Assembly (NCBI GenBank): GCA_016235345.1
Contig: JACRLG010000023.1
Span: forward strand, 186,001-250,000
From: Deltaproteobacteria bacterium
GTDB taxonomy: Bacteria; Desulfobacterota; Desulfobacteria; Desulfobacterales; Desulfatibacillaceae
Direction of reading: 5' to 3'
Length of the DNA stretch: 64,000 nucleotides
Under the pieces are notes generated by a model, which had not been told where the DNA came from, ran no database searches, and saw only the letters and a list, made by a program, of their open reading frames with translations. The translations under genes and the position numbers were made by a program. Shown here piece after piece: positions 15,990 to 25,689 of the stretch; positions within the stretch are counted from its first letter, which is position 1; every line of letters begins with the position of its first letter.

Positions 15990-18726
15990 ACCGGACCTGG
16001 AAGCTGGACGACGGATTGAACACGCCCTTGGGGTTTATTAACAGCCCGGTGACGTTGTCGTCGCAGCCGCTTGCCGGGTCAATGGAAGGATGGTAGCCCC
16101 ATCCGCCCGGCCCCTGGAAGTCCAGGTCGTCCGTGTCGCTTGAAAGCCCCGAAAAGGAGAGGGCAAGCCCGCTGCCGGGACCGGTGAAGCTCACCGGTCC
16201 CGAAGGGGAGCCGCCGATGTCGTCAACGTAGAGGCCGGTGTTGGCGGGGATGGGGTCGGTTATCGAAACGGTGCCTGTGTCCGCGCCTCCGTAGCCCGTG
16301 TTGGTGACGGTGATGGTGTAGGCCACAAGAGCGCCGGGGATGGCCTTGGGGTTGGCCCCTCCCGTGGGGTCGCTGGCGACGTAGGACGTCTTGGCCACAA
16401 CAAGATGCGGCAGGCCCATGTCGAAGGTTACGATTTCAACGTCGTTCACAGTGCCTTCAAAGCCCTCCCAGGTTCTGACCCTCGCGGTCCATGTCCCTTC
16501 GGGCGAGGCTGGCAGAACGTAGGCGTACTCGTAGGTCCTGGTTCCGGCAGCCGCATTCGTCGCAACGATGGTCATCGATGCGTTCGATACGCGGGTGTTG
16601 TTGTTGGCATCGACGATATCGACGTAGGCACCTGTGATGTCGGACGATCCGAATGGGTCGGCGGCCGTGGCCCTCACGTAAACCGTGGAACCGGGCGAAA
16701 ACCAGCCGGGAGTCGTTCCACCCGAATACGCCGCATTGTAAGCGCCGATGGCGGAAATTGTTATGACGTTGGACGCAGTGAGCGCCACCCGTGAGCCGGT
16801 GAGCCCTGTGTTGGGGGTGACTATGACGTTTCTGGTGCCGGTCCCGGTGGTGTTGTTGGTGACCGTGAGCACGAACTGGGTGCCGGGCGCAAGGGTCTGG
16901 TTCGATCCCAGGGTGAAGTTGAACGCCCTTACGGTTGGCGTGGTGGTGAGGGCGTAGGAGGTCGGCCCAAGGGTCCCTATGTTCAGAACCGTTCCGCCCG
17001 TTGTGCGGAGGGTCACGGTCATGGTCCTGTTGGCGGCGGCGTTGCTCGAAAGGTAAAGATAGACCGGGATGGTTCCCGCAGTAAGGGTCAGGCTTCCGGT
17101 GGTTGCCGGAAGTGTCCAGCTCGCCGTGCCACCCCCCTTGGTGAGGGTGGTGGCTCCGGGAGCGGTGGTGTTGGGAGCGCGTGAAAGGGCGTTTCCCGCC
17201 GCGAGATAAAGGGGCTTGTTGCCTGAGCCCGCGCCTATGACCGTTGTGGGGTCGGAGTCGGAATTGTTTGCCGGAACAAGATCATCGGTGGTTGAGGCTG
17301 CGGAAGCCGTGTTGGTGACGGACGGAACCGCCGTCGCGCCCACAAGCACGCTCACCGTTATGGGTGGCAGGGTGGCCCCCGCCGTGGCCGGGCCGGACCA
17401 GGTCCAGGTTACGGTGGGCAGGGCCGAGGTGTTCACGGTCCAGCCGGAACCGGTGCTCGACTGGTAAGTGAGCCCGGTTGGGATGGTGTCCGTCACCACA
17501 GGGGCCGCCGCGTCGTGGGGGCCGTTGTTGGTCACAACGATTTCGTAGGATTCCGTGTTTCCAACCGTGAAGTAGTCCACGTGGTTTTTTTCGATGGAAA
17601 GGTCCGCTATTGGCCGCACGGTGAGCTGGGTTTGGCACGACCCTGACTGCATGGGGAAATTGGGGCCTGAGACTGTAAATGTATTACAATAATTTCCGGC
17701 AGTTACCGGCGCGGTATTTTGAAAAAAAAGGGACTGGGTCGTACCCGGCTGGACCGAGTAACCGTTCATGTTCCAGGTAAGCACCTGGCCGGAAATCCCC
17801 GGATTGGCGGTTGTGATCCCGGTGGTGGAGCCGTTTACGTAGGTAAAGCCTGCGGGCATCGTGTCCGTAACCTGGCTGACCCAGATTGTGGAAGTGCCGT
17901 TGTTGGTGATCCGAATTTCATAGGTTACGTTACCCGTGGCGGGAATGCTTGTGGGCGAAACGGGTTTAACAACCGATACCGTCGGCGTGGACGGCAGCAT
18001 GGACTGAAGGTTGACCATGCCGCCGGTGGAAGCCACGAACCCCCACCACACAACGGTGTTGCCGCCCAAGAGGTTGGTGATGAAGTCGCGGTTGTATGTG
18101 ATTCTGAGCGACCCGTCGAAATAGATCAGCATGGTGCGCGTGGACGCTGTCCATACCACGCGAAAGGAATGAGTGGCCCCGTCCTCGATGTTTGCCCCGT
18201 CCGCGCGGGCGTTTACCGCAGCGGCCCCGTTATGGTTGGGCGCGTAGGGCGTCCCGGTTGCGATGAACTCGTTCACGCCTATATGGTCGGCGGCTGGGTC
18301 GCCCTGGACGGTGTTTTGGTAGGTGTCCATCTCGATGCCGATGCCCGGGCGGATGCTGTGCTCGCCCACCCACTGGCCGCCGTCGAGAGAATCACCCACG
18401 GCGCTCGATCCCCGCGAGTCCCGGTGCAGCATGAAGGTGATGCCGTCCGCCCCCCCATCGTTTGCGCCTGAGGAAAACCTCATCGTGTAGGTTACGTCGA
18501 AATCCCTGGCCAGGTCGATCTGGGAATCGAACCAGGCCGCGCCGGTCAGATCTCCCGCCGGTTGGGTGAGTTCCACCACAGAGCCGTTCATAAGGGCGTT
18601 GCCCTGCAAGACCCAGGCTGCGTGGGCCTTTCCTGGAAAAAGGGCAAGGCAGAGCGCGGCCATGACCAAAAGGCCCGGAATCAGCCCGAAAGCCCGCGCC
18701 TTGTTTTTACCCTGTTTCAGCGCCAT
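15970..18726 (-). CDS. Secreted L-type-lectin and DUF11 repeat protein
   Basis: About 918 residues. A signal peptide ends at GKAHA|AWVL (~36). Residues ~37-245 resemble an L-type (legume-like) lectin domain, with DGITFMLH, GIGIEMDTYQN and HSFRVVW strands, suggesting carbohydrate binding. DUF11-type domains (~250-365, 370-485) carry the pattern YEIRITNNGTS and VTDTMPAGFTYV. A Thr/Gly-rich Ig-like stretch follows (~495-740). The last ~160 residues contain NPKAIPGALVAYTITVTNTG, a unit shared with two neighbours, and the chain ends FMVRVD. I prefer the ATG at 18726 (AAGGA ~10 nt upstream); an ATG at 18747 has a weaker site. It is the last of five minus-strand DUF11 genes. Adhesin or surface role inferred. 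Confidence 0.75.
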   Translation of the reverse strand: MALKQGKNKARAFGLIPGLLVMAALCLALFPGKAHAAWVLQGNALMNGSVVELTQPAGDLTGAAWFDSQIDLARDFDVTYTMRFSSGANDGGADGITFMLHRDSRGSSAVGDSLDGGQWVGEHSIRPGIGIEMDTYQNTVQGDPAADHIGVNEFIATGTPYAPNHNGAAAVNARADGANIEDGATHSFRVVWTASTRTMLIYFDGSLRITYNRDFITNLLGGNTVVWWGFVASTGGMVNLQSMLPSTPTVSVVKPVSPTSIPATGNVTYEIRITNNGTSTIWVSQVTDTMPAGFTYVNGSTTGITTANPGISGQVLTWNMNGYSVQPGTTQSLFFQNTAPVTAGNYCNTFTVSGPNFPMQSGSCQTQLTVRPIADLSIEKNHVDYFTVGNTESYEIVVTNNGPHDAAAPVVTDTIPTGLTYQSSTGSGWTVNTSALPTVTWTWSGPATAGATLPPITVSVLVGATAVPSVTNTASAASTTDDLVPANNSDSDPTTVIGAGSGNKPLYLAAGNALSRAPNTTAPGATTLTKGGGTASWTLPATTGSLTLTAGTIPVYLYLSSNAAANRTMTVTLRTTGGTVLNIGTLGPTSYALTTTPTVRAFNFTLGSNQTLAPGTQFVLTVTNNTTGTGTRNVIVTPNTGLTGSRVALTASNVITISAIGAYNAAYSGGTTPGWFSPGSTVYVRATAADPFGSSDITGAYVDIVDANNNTRVSNASMTIVATNAAAGTRTYEYAYVLPASPEGTWTARVRTWEGFEGTVNDVEIVTFDMGLPHLVVAKTSYVASDPTGGANPKAIPGALVAYTITVTNTGYGGADTGTVSITDPIPANTGLYVDDIGGSPSGPVSFTGPGSGLALSFSGLSSDTDDLDFQGPGGWGYHPSIDPASGCDDNVTGLLINPKGVFNPSSSFQVRFMVRVD

Positions 18727-18791
18727 GTGGTCTTGATCCTTTTTCATAAAACGCCCACTGCTTTTATAGGCCGTTTCACAGCTCGCTCACA

Positions 18792-18916
18792 ACAGGCTGA
18801 CCAAAAACTATGAAATGCAAGGAACGCGAACAGTGCGGGGAGAAATAGTACTTTTCGTACATGCCGACCCGCGCTGTGAAGCGTGACACAGCAGTTCGCG
18901 TTTTTGGTCAGCCTGT
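18792..18916. repeat. Stop-codon-adjacent palindromic element, copy B
   Basis: A 125-bp element with perfect 17-bp terminal inverted repeats: ACAGGCTGACCAAAAAC at 18792-18808 and GTTTTTGGTCAGCCTGT at 18900-18916. The centre is AATAGTACTTTTCGTACATG. Its reverse complement aligns with copies A and C. Its right end touches the stop codon (18916-18918) of the giant DUF11 gene. Confidence 0.88.
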
Positions 18917-21900
18917 CAGAATTCCGAAAACAGCTTCACCAACTCCTTGGCCGTCTGCTGGTCGAACTTGATCCTGCACTGGATGTACGGCCCTTGGGCG
19001 GTGAACCCGGCTGAGGAGAAGTCCTCATCCTCAAAGCCTGCGAAATTGTAGCCCACGCTCACCCACACGTTGTCCATCAGGGTGGTTCCCACGCTGGGGC
19101 CAATGGTGTATTCATAAAGGCCCGCGTTCCAGCCGTGGAGGATGCCGCCCGAAAAGCCCACGTCCCACTTTTCCGTTATGTCGTACCGGGCCGAGATTCC
19201 TATAAAATCCGTGAAGCCGCTGTAGCGGTCGCCGGAAAAACCGGCAAGCACGTATTTCGCGCCGTATTTTACATCCATCTGGGTTTTTGGCCCAAGCAGG
19301 AAGTTGAAATTGGCGTTGTTCACGATTCTGTGGTTTTCGGTGGATTGGCCGGAGCCCGCCTCATCCTCCCATATAAGGTCCAGCCTATCCAGTATGATGA
19401 GCTTTGCGCCTTCCGGCCGCCACACGAAACCGAAGCGCAGGTCGGCGCTGCTGTTGCCGTTTCCGTCCGCGCGGTCGGTGTCGAAATATTTGAGGCCCGC
19501 CGAAAAACCCGCGCCTTCCACCGGCTCGCCGTAGAAGCCGAGGCTAACGCCCCACTTGTCTTCGGAATCGCTTGTGCGGTACTCGATTCTGGATGTGGTG
19601 CTCCACAGTTTTGAGCTTTTTGCGGCTCCCGCCGAAAATGCCGTGAAATCCTCCTGGTCCGTTGACGCGGAAGACGGAAAGGACGCCGGCTGCGCGGTGG
19701 CAGCGGCCCCGCCGCCACTCATGGTGCTGCCCTGCTCGAAGGAGAAATCGAGCTTTACCCCCGGAAGCGGGCTGACGCTCTGGCCAAGGCCCAGGATGGC
19801 GAAAAGCATAGCTCCGCTTTCCCTGTACCTGTTTTCCAGGGCGGTCTCCACCTTGCCGCCGGTCCAGGGGGTGCTTTTTACCCCCATGCGGGTCCGCTGA
19901 GTGTCATCGTCGTCGGTGGTTGACAATTCCTGCTCAGCGAAAAGCGTGGCCGAGCGGAAAAGCCTGTAATCCACGCCCAGTATGGTGCGGGTGGGGAAGT
20001 CCGCGTTGCCGCTTTCGCCGGTCATGTTCTGCTCGTGGTCGAGCCGCAGCCGCAGCCGGTCCGCCCAGAGGTTGGCCGAAGCCCCCAAAAGGGCCTGCTG
20101 GACCGTGGTTTCGCTGCCGTCGGACATTTCGTCACGGGCCAGGCGGTAGCCCGCCGATATGGCCCCGCTTCCCAGCGAGTACCGCGCCTTTGCCTCGGCC
20201 ACGTCGCGCACGGCGTCGGTTTCGAGATTCGTCTGGCGATAGGCCAAGCCTTCCAGGTCGAGCGCCTGGCCCGCCCTGTACCGGGCATCTGCGCCGATTT
20301 TTCTGGTGGAGGCCTCGCTCACGCTCTGCTGGCCAAGGCCGAAATCCACCCCATGCTCGCGCGCGTAGACCTCTGCGGTCAGCCGCTCGCCCTTGTGGCT
20401 GATCTCCAAGAGGGAGGCCGCGCCGGATGCTTCGCCTTCCCCTTCGTCCTTGCGAGTGGCGGCTGTTTCGGCCTTGAGGGTGGTCTTCCTGCCGATGGCC
20501 ACGGTGAGGTCAAGGCCGCCCAGGTCGCCTTCGAGGTTTCCCGATGACTCGTGAACCGCCGTGACGCCCGCCTCCACCCGGCCCCCCAGGCCCTTCACCG
20601 CCGCCCTGCCGCCGTAGGAAAAGTCCCTCTGGGTACCGGTTGTCTCGTATTCCACCACTATATAGACCGGGTTCATGCCTTCGTCGCGGCTGTTTACCGG
20701 CTCCTTGAACCAGATGGCCCCGGTGTCGTAATCGATGGTGTAGTCGCTGTCCCGTGAAAGGCGGGCGGTGGAGACGGTTTTTTCGCTTCGCAGCCTGTCG
20801 CGCACTTCAATGGAGACTGTTTCGGAATGCTCCACGATGCCTGTTTGGGACAGGTGATAAAGGCCGGAGGTGCCGTCGCCCGGAATTTCGTCTTTTGCGT
20901 AATTCTGGCCCGTGCGGGTGGCGAAGGCCGAAACCTCCAACCGCTCGCCCGCGTAGCGCACCTGGGCCCCGGTGGCCTTTCTGGAGTAGCGGGAAAGCTC
21001 GGTGACGGAAAGGCCCGTGTCGAAATCGCCGTACAGAAAATAGAACCTGTCGCGTTCGATGCGGATGAAGAGCTTTTCCCGGCTTGGGGCGGCCTGGCCG
21101 GAAACTGAGGCGTCGCCGTAAACGGTGTAATATTCGTCCGGGTCGACCTGGCCGAAAAGGGCGGCTTGGGCGTCGTCCTCGCCGTCCCTGCCCGAATCGT
21201 AGGCCAGGGTAAGGAGCCAGCTTCCCTTTACCCTGCCTTTTGCGAAGAAGGCCAGTCGCCCGTCACTGTAGAAATCCTCCTTGGCGTAGCTGTCCGAAAG
21301 GTTCTCCACGTTGCCGGAAACCGCGCTCCAGCCCGCCGTGCCCTCCGCAAGGCCCACCAGTATCCACTCGCGGGATTCGGGAAGAATCCAGGCCCTGGCC
21401 TCCACCTCGCCAGTGGAGAACGGAAAGCGCACCACCGCCTCGCCGGGCCTGGAGGTTTCGGCAATCTTTATAAGGGCCACTCCGCCCTCGCCCACGGTGT
21501 AGACGGCGCGCTTTTCGTCGGTGCGGGCAAGGGGGTCCTGGTCGGCGGCCTTGGCGTCCTCCCAGGCGGCGTAAGGCTCATCCACGGAAAAGGTTCCCAC
21601 CACGCCAAGGCGGGCCGGGTAGCCGTCCTTGTCCGCAAGGGCGAAGGCAAGGACCACCGGGTTGCGCCCGTCGGCTGAAAGAACGCTTTTTTCCGGCAGA
21701 AAGCGGGCTGACACGGGCGGGCTGGAATAATGGATAACCCGGCTGATGCGGCCAGTTTCCGCGCCCGCTTCGTCGTAGGTCACCGCATCAAGGACGTTGT
21801 CACCCTCGATGAGGGGCACGCCGCCCCAGGAGCTTAAAAAGACGGTCTGGTCCTGGTTCTTGAAAGTGCCCTCGAAGTTGGCCCTGTCAACAGGAGCGCC

Positions 21901-24393
21901 GTTCACGAAAAGCTCGATCTTTTCAGCCGGTCCGTGCTTGATGGCCGCCTTCATGCTGGGAATGGGCGGAAGATATCCCTCGCGGGGCAGCACGAACTCG
22001 AAACCCGGTTCCGCCCCCGCCAGCCACGCTGGGTCAAGGGATTGCTCTGCGGATTCCCCGGAGCCCCCGGTTTCTTCCGAAGACACGGCGGGAGGCTGTT
22101 TCACACCCGCCGAGGCCCTGTTGGTGAGTGAGTCGCCGGGTTTTTCCAGCGAAAGCGCCACCGGCAGGCTTACCTTTTTGGCGTCTCCGGGTGGGTCGAA
22201 AACAGCCAGGGTCTTGACCTCCATCGAGCCGTCCGGCGAGGGGAGCTTGGCCAGGAAGGTTATCGAGCGGGTCCAGTCCCCGGAATACGCCCCAAGCCGC
22301 CACGTCAAGATGTTGCCCGTCACCGTGGGCTCTTCCATGCCTTCTTTCGGTATGTATTGCGCCCCTTCGGGCAGCACGGCCATAACCGAGAGGTTCTTTA
22401 CGTGGGCGGCCCTGCCTGTGATGCAGACGGCCCAGCCCGTGGAATCGTTGCCGCGCTTGCCGGAGAGTATGACGCCCACTTCTCCCTGGGGCTCCGGTTT
22501 TTTGGCGAGGTTGAAATCCGCCCGCCAGAGGGAGCCTCTGGCCAAGTCCGCGAACCGGGAAAATGATCGGCCAGCAAGGCTTGTATCGCCCTTGCAGGGC
22601 ACCGGTTCCAGGTCTTTGGGAAGGCTTGCAAGGTCCATCTGGACCACGTGGACGCCGGGTTTCACGCCCTCGAAATGGAAGAGGCCAAGTTTATCTGTCA
22701 CCGAAAAGGAGCCGTCCTCCAGAAAGACCCGCACGCCGGAAACGCCTTCGCCCCTGGCCTCCCCGTCCTTTCCGCAGGAGTCCTTCGCCACCCGTCCCAC
22801 TATGAAGGCGGCGTCCCTGAAAAAGGCGTCCTTCACCAGGACCCCTGCCACGGCCTTGTTCGATGCCGCGTTTTTGCCGGTGGCGACGGCTGCGTTGTAG
22901 GCCATTCCGGGCCTGGCCCCTGCCGAGACCTCCACCACGTAGAAGATTTCCGTGGCGGCCCCCGAAGCCAGATCGGGAAGGGGAACGTAGAGGGTGCGGC
23001 CATCCTTGGACACCCCAGGGTCTGCGGCCTTCTTGCCGTCGATTTTAAGGCTGCCCTTTTTGTACCGGAAACCCAGGGGAAGCCTGTCGGAAAGAACGGC
23101 TGAACCCAGGGCAGCCTTGCCGCCGTTTGAAAGGCTTAAGGTGAAGGACAGGAAATCGCCCACCGAGGCCGTGTCCTCGCTTGCCGTCTTGGTGAGGAAA
23201 ATTCCTCCGGACTTGGGGTCCACCGGAAGGTCCAGGCGCAGGGCCGGGCCGGGGCTCACAGTGAAGACCTCGCCCCTTGAGCCGTTCACTATGGCAAAGG
23301 GCGCGCCGGAGAGTTTTTGCAGGTTTTCGGCGGACACCACGCTTGGGGCCGTATAACCTTCGGGCGGGGTCACGATAAGGCTGTAGCGTCCGGGCGGGAC
23401 AAAGGGGTAACGGTAACCGCCTGACGGGAAATCATAAGCCCGGCCTGACGAATCCCTGACCGACCCGCCGGAAACCACGGTGGCCGGGAAGGTGGAAACC
23501 CCGTCGTCGCCGTAAACTGCCGCCTCGTGGCCGGTGTCGGCGTTCATCAGGGTAACCGTGGCTCCGTCAACGGGCTGGCCCGTGGCCGAATCGAACACCG
23601 CGCCGTAGGGGTCCACAAGGCTTGCAGCAGAGGCGGTGTCGCTTCCGTCAACCGGGTCGTTGTAGGTGGCGGTGATTACGCTGTCTGTCTTGACGGTCAG
23701 GAATCCGTTGCCCGGCGTGGAGAAAGCCGTTGAAACGCTTTGGATGTATCCCGCGAAAATCCCGGTGTCCGGGCCGGTTTCCGTAAGGCTCAGGACCTCG
23801 GTGTCTCCGTTTGAAACCACGGTTACGATCACCGTCTGGGCGGTATCGGGGTCGGTGTTCTGATCCTGGTCGGAAACCATTATGAACAATGGCTCGCCAG
23901 CGTGACAGATGCAAGGGTTGTCGGCGCAAAGCGGGATGGGATTTGAAAGATCGATGGCCTCGGTTTTTCCCGCAGGCATGGGCGGGGCAAGGGCCGAAAA
24001 GGGGCCGCCCGCATTGACGCTCCCGCCGAAGGTCACGCGAACCATGACCGGCTCGCTTTGGGCGGTGTTCGGGGCGTAGTGCAAAAACCTGATGGAGGAC
24101 GCCGTGCGGGCCGCCACCATCACTATGGTGTTGGTGTTGGAGAATTTTTCCGTTTCAACGCCGTTAACGAAATAGGTGGCCCTGGCCGTGTTGGTTATTA
24201 CGGTTCCGGCGGGCAGGGCAAGGGCGCTTCCCGCGAAAACGGAAAGGGCTGTGAAGGCGGCAAGCAGCCAGACAAGGGCGCTTGCCGCCTTCACGGGGAA
24301 AAAGTGGGCAGAGCGGTAGCGTGGGCGCAAATCGGGCGCAAAAACCCGATTTTTCCCCAACAGCCCCGCCGCTATGCCGACTCTTCGTTTCAC
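18916..24393 (-). CDS. Giant DUF11/SdrB-like protein with C-terminal outer-membrane-barrel-like region
   Basis: 1,825 residues, GTG start preceded by GAGGGAAAG. A long basic N-region leads to a hydrophobic signal core (~36-58). ALPAGTVITNTARATYFVNG follows, a motif shared with the two small neighbours. Next come a CNA-B/SdrD-like unit (~255-350), a DUF11 domain (~385-500, with FLTKTASEDTASVGDFLSF) and a second CNA-B-like unit. The C-terminal ~700 residues alternate polar and aromatic residues in strand-like blocks (AEVYAREHGVDFG, RLRLRLDHEQNM, ISARYDITEKWDVGFSGG) and end in Phe, as outer-membrane barrels do. DYTIDYDTGAIWF precedes that region. It lies 18 bp after the upstream gene. It may anchor or export the cluster's secreted proteins; this is inference. 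Confidence 0.72.
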   Translation of the reverse strand: MKRRVGIAAGLLGKNRVFAPDLRPRYRSAHFFPVKAASALVWLLAAFTALSVFAGSALALPAGTVITNTARATYFVNGVETEKFSNTNTIVMVAARTASSIRFLHYAPNTAQSEPVMVRVTFGGSVNAGGPFSALAPPMPAGKTEAIDLSNPIPLCADNPCICHAGEPLFIMVSDQDQNTDPDTAQTVIVTVVSNGDTEVLSLTETGPDTGIFAGYIQSVSTAFSTPGNGFLTVKTDSVITATYNDPVDGSDTASAASLVDPYGAVFDSATGQPVDGATVTLMNADTGHEAAVYGDDGVSTFPATVVSGGSVRDSSGRAYDFPSGGYRYPFVPPGRYSLIVTPPEGYTAPSVVSAENLQKLSGAPFAIVNGSRGEVFTVSPGPALRLDLPVDPKSGGIFLTKTASEDTASVGDFLSFTLSLSNGGKAALGSAVLSDRLPLGFRYKKGSLKIDGKKAADPGVSKDGRTLYVPLPDLASGAATEIFYVVEVSAGARPGMAYNAAVATGKNAASNKAVAGVLVKDAFFRDAAFIVGRVAKDSCGKDGEARGEGVSGVRVFLEDGSFSVTDKLGLFHFEGVKPGVHVVQMDLASLPKDLEPVPCKGDTSLAGRSFSRFADLARGSLWRADFNLAKKPEPQGEVGVILSGKRGNDSTGWAVCITGRAAHVKNLSVMAVLPEGAQYIPKEGMEEPTVTGNILTWRLGAYSGDWTRSITFLAKLPSPDGSMEVKTLAVFDPPGDAKKVSLPVALSLEKPGDSLTNRASAGVKQPPAVSSEETGGSGESAEQSLDPAWLAGAEPGFEFVLPREGYLPPIPSMKAAIKHGPAEKIELFVNGAPVDRANFEGTFKNQDQTVFLSSWGGVPLIEGDNVLDAVTYDEAGAETGRISRVIHYSSPPVSARFLPEKSVLSADGRNPVVLAFALADKDGYPARLGVVGTFSVDEPYAAWEDAKAADQDPLARTDEKRAVYTVGEGGVALIKIAETSRPGEAVVRFPFSTGEVEARAWILPESREWILVGLAEGTAGWSAVSGNVENLSDSYAKEDFYSDGRLAFFAKGRVKGSWLLTLAYDSGRDGEDDAQAALFGQVDPDEYYTVYGDASVSGQAAPSREKLFIRIERDRFYFLYGDFDTGLSVTELSRYSRKATGAQVRYAGERLEVSAFATRTGQNYAKDEIPGDGTSGLYHLSQTGIVEHSETVSIEVRDRLRSEKTVSTARLSRDSDYTIDYDTGAIWFKEPVNSRDEGMNPVYIVVEYETTGTQRDFSYGGRAAVKGLGGRVEAGVTAVHESSGNLEGDLGGLDLTVAIGRKTTLKAETAATRKDEGEGEASGAASLLEISHKGERLTAEVYAREHGVDFGLGQQSVSEASTRKIGADARYRAGQALDLEGLAYRQTNLETDAVRDVAEAKARYSLGSGAISAGYRLARDEMSDGSETTVQQALLGASANLWADRLRLRLDHEQNMTGESGNADFPTRTILGVDYRLFRSATLFAEQELSTTDDDDTQRTRMGVKSTPWTGGKVETALENRYRESGAMLFAILGLGQSVSPLPGVKLDFSFEQGSTMSGGGAAATAQPASFPSSASTDQEDFTAFSAGAAKSSKLWSTTSRIEYRTSDSEDKWGVSLGFYGEPVEGAGFSAGLKYFDTDRADGNGNSSADLRFGFVWRPEGAKLIILDRLDLIWEDEAGSGQSTENHRIVNNANFNFLLGPKTQMDVKYGAKYVLAGFSGDRYSGFTDFIGISARYDITEKWDVGFSGGILHGWNAGLYEYTIGPSVGTTLMDNVWVSVGYNFAGFEDEDFSSAGFTAQGPYIQCRIKFDQQTAKELVKLFSEF

Positions 24394-24411
24394 CGGTTGA
24401 ATCTTTCCCTC

Positions 24412-25572
24412 TTACTGCACTTCAACCATGAATGTCACCGTGGCGGTCTGGCCCGAAGCCACCGTTATGCCGGTTACGGTTACGGTGTTTGCGGTTGTCA
24501 CTCCGAAATCACCCTCGTCGTCGCTTCCAGCGTTGGTCAGGGCCGTTGCGGCTCCACCGTAAAGGTTGGGGGCGGTGACCTCTATACCCTGGGCAGCGCC
24601 GTAGCCGTCGGTGTAGAAGGCAAGGGTTCCGTTGCCGATTTCCGTCGCCAGGCTGTCGGAAACCACCACGTTGGTGGCCGAGGCTGCGCCGGTGTTGGCG
24701 ATGGACACGGTGTACTCAACCCGCGCGCCTGGGATGGCCTTGGGATTGGCCGCGAGATTGATGGGGTCCCAGACAACGGCGGAGGTCTTGGTGATGGTGA
24801 GAAGCGCCGTCACGACCTGGTAGGCGTCGGGAGCGGAATGGATGCCGTCGTGGAGATTGTCGTTGGGGCCGTCCGCGTCCGCGAACACTGTCTGCACGGT
24901 GCCCGGAACATCGGGGTTGGTCGCGTCGTCGGTGGCGATGGCCGCGCCCTGGACTCCCACGCCTCCGCCCACCGCTACCTGGGCCACGAGGTCAATGGCC
25001 GAAACGTCGTCGTTGACCCTGGCAAGGGAGATGTCGCTCACCACGTAAACCGTGCGGGTGCTGGAAGCGCCGGTGCTGACCAGCTCGTCGATGTAGGTGG
25101 CGGTGTCCTGGGCAGCCTGGAAACCGGGGGTGGCCCCGCTTTCAGCGAAGATTCTCACGTTGCCAGCGTTGAAGTTATCCGTAAGGGCGAAGGGTTCGTG
25201 GCCGGCGGCGTCCAGGGTGGAGAGAAGAACGTCCTGGGTGGCGTTACCTGTGTTGGTGACCGTGTAGGTGAGCACCTGGTTGACCGAGCCGGGGGTGACC
25301 TGCACTGCGGCCACGTCCGTTGCTGCCACGGTGAGGTTTAGCTTGGTGTCCACCAGAAAGGTTGTGTTGGTTCCGTTGCCCGCGCCTGCGGTGGCGTTGC
25401 CCGTTGGCGAGCTTTCGATGGCGGTCTGGCCTATGCCTCCCACCGCGTAATTTACGGTTGCCCGGTTCGCCACGCTGGTTCCCGAAGGGGTGCCCACGGC
25501 GTAAGCGCTGGTTGCGAAGACGGCGATGAGAAATATGGCCGTTGCCATAGCCATCAATTTTCTTGTCTGCAT
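24412..25572 (-). CDS. Secreted DUF11-type surface protein
   Basis: 386 residues, start preceded by GGAGAAGG. Signal peptide 1-24 (cut near AYA|VGTP). The mature N terminus, VGTPSGTSVANRATVNYAVG, matches the neighbours' G-T-x-N-x-A-x-Y motif. Residues ~75-130 contain LTYTVTNTGN. The C-terminal third contains NPKAIPGARVEYTVSIANTG, homologous to the end of the 918-residue lectin protein, and the chain ends TFMVEVQ. There is no membrane anchor, so it is released or assembled on the surface. The protein is rich in Ala, Thr and Val, with almost no Cys or Lys. The family is recognised only as DUF11-like and its function is unknown. Confidence 0.78.
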   Translation of the reverse strand: MQTRKLMAMATAIFLIAVFATSAYAVGTPSGTSVANRATVNYAVGGIGQTAIESSPTGNATAGAGNGTNTTFLVDTKLNLTVAATDVAAVQVTPGSVNQVLTYTVTNTGNATQDVLLSTLDAAGHEPFALTDNFNAGNVRIFAESGATPGFQAAQDTATYIDELVSTGASSTRTVYVVSDISLARVNDDVSAIDLVAQVAVGGGVGVQGAAIATDDATNPDVPGTVQTVFADADGPNDNLHDGIHSAPDAYQVVTALLTITKTSAVVWDPINLAANPKAIPGARVEYTVSIANTGAASATNVVVSDSLATEIGNGTLAFYTDGYGAAQGIEVTAPNLYGGAATALTNAGSDDEGDFGVTTANTVTVTGITVASGQTATVTFMVEVQ

Positions 25573-25627
25573 GATTCCTTCTCCTTTGATTCCGAAGGGG
25601 GGGTGTCCCCCGTTTAAACCGAACCGG

Positions 25628-25663
25628 GCGAACGTCCGGCCCGATAGCTTTGCGGACGTTCGC
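25628..25663 (-). promoter_or_regulatory. Perfect 11-bp inverted repeat in a DUF11 intergenic leader
   Basis: GCGAACGTCCG and CGGACGTTCGC flank a 14-nt loop in the 117-bp gap before the 386-residue gene. There is no T tract on either strand, so it is more likely an RNA processing or stability hairpin, or an operator, than a terminator. Confidence 0.5.
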
Positions 25664-25689
25664 TCAATTCACCGGTATGCTGAACTTTC

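Noticed and set aside
24058-25341. 427-residue plus-strand ORF across two DUF11 genes
   Set aside because: Gly/Val/Arg-rich antisense shadow with no recognisable motifs, while both minus-strand genes have signal peptides and good ribosome-binding sites.
25628-25663. Possible riboswitch because the minus strand contains CGCAAAGCTATCGGG
   Set aside because: Only this fragment resembles the c-di-GMP-I core; the upstream AGGGCAAACC helix is missing. A simple hairpin explains it.
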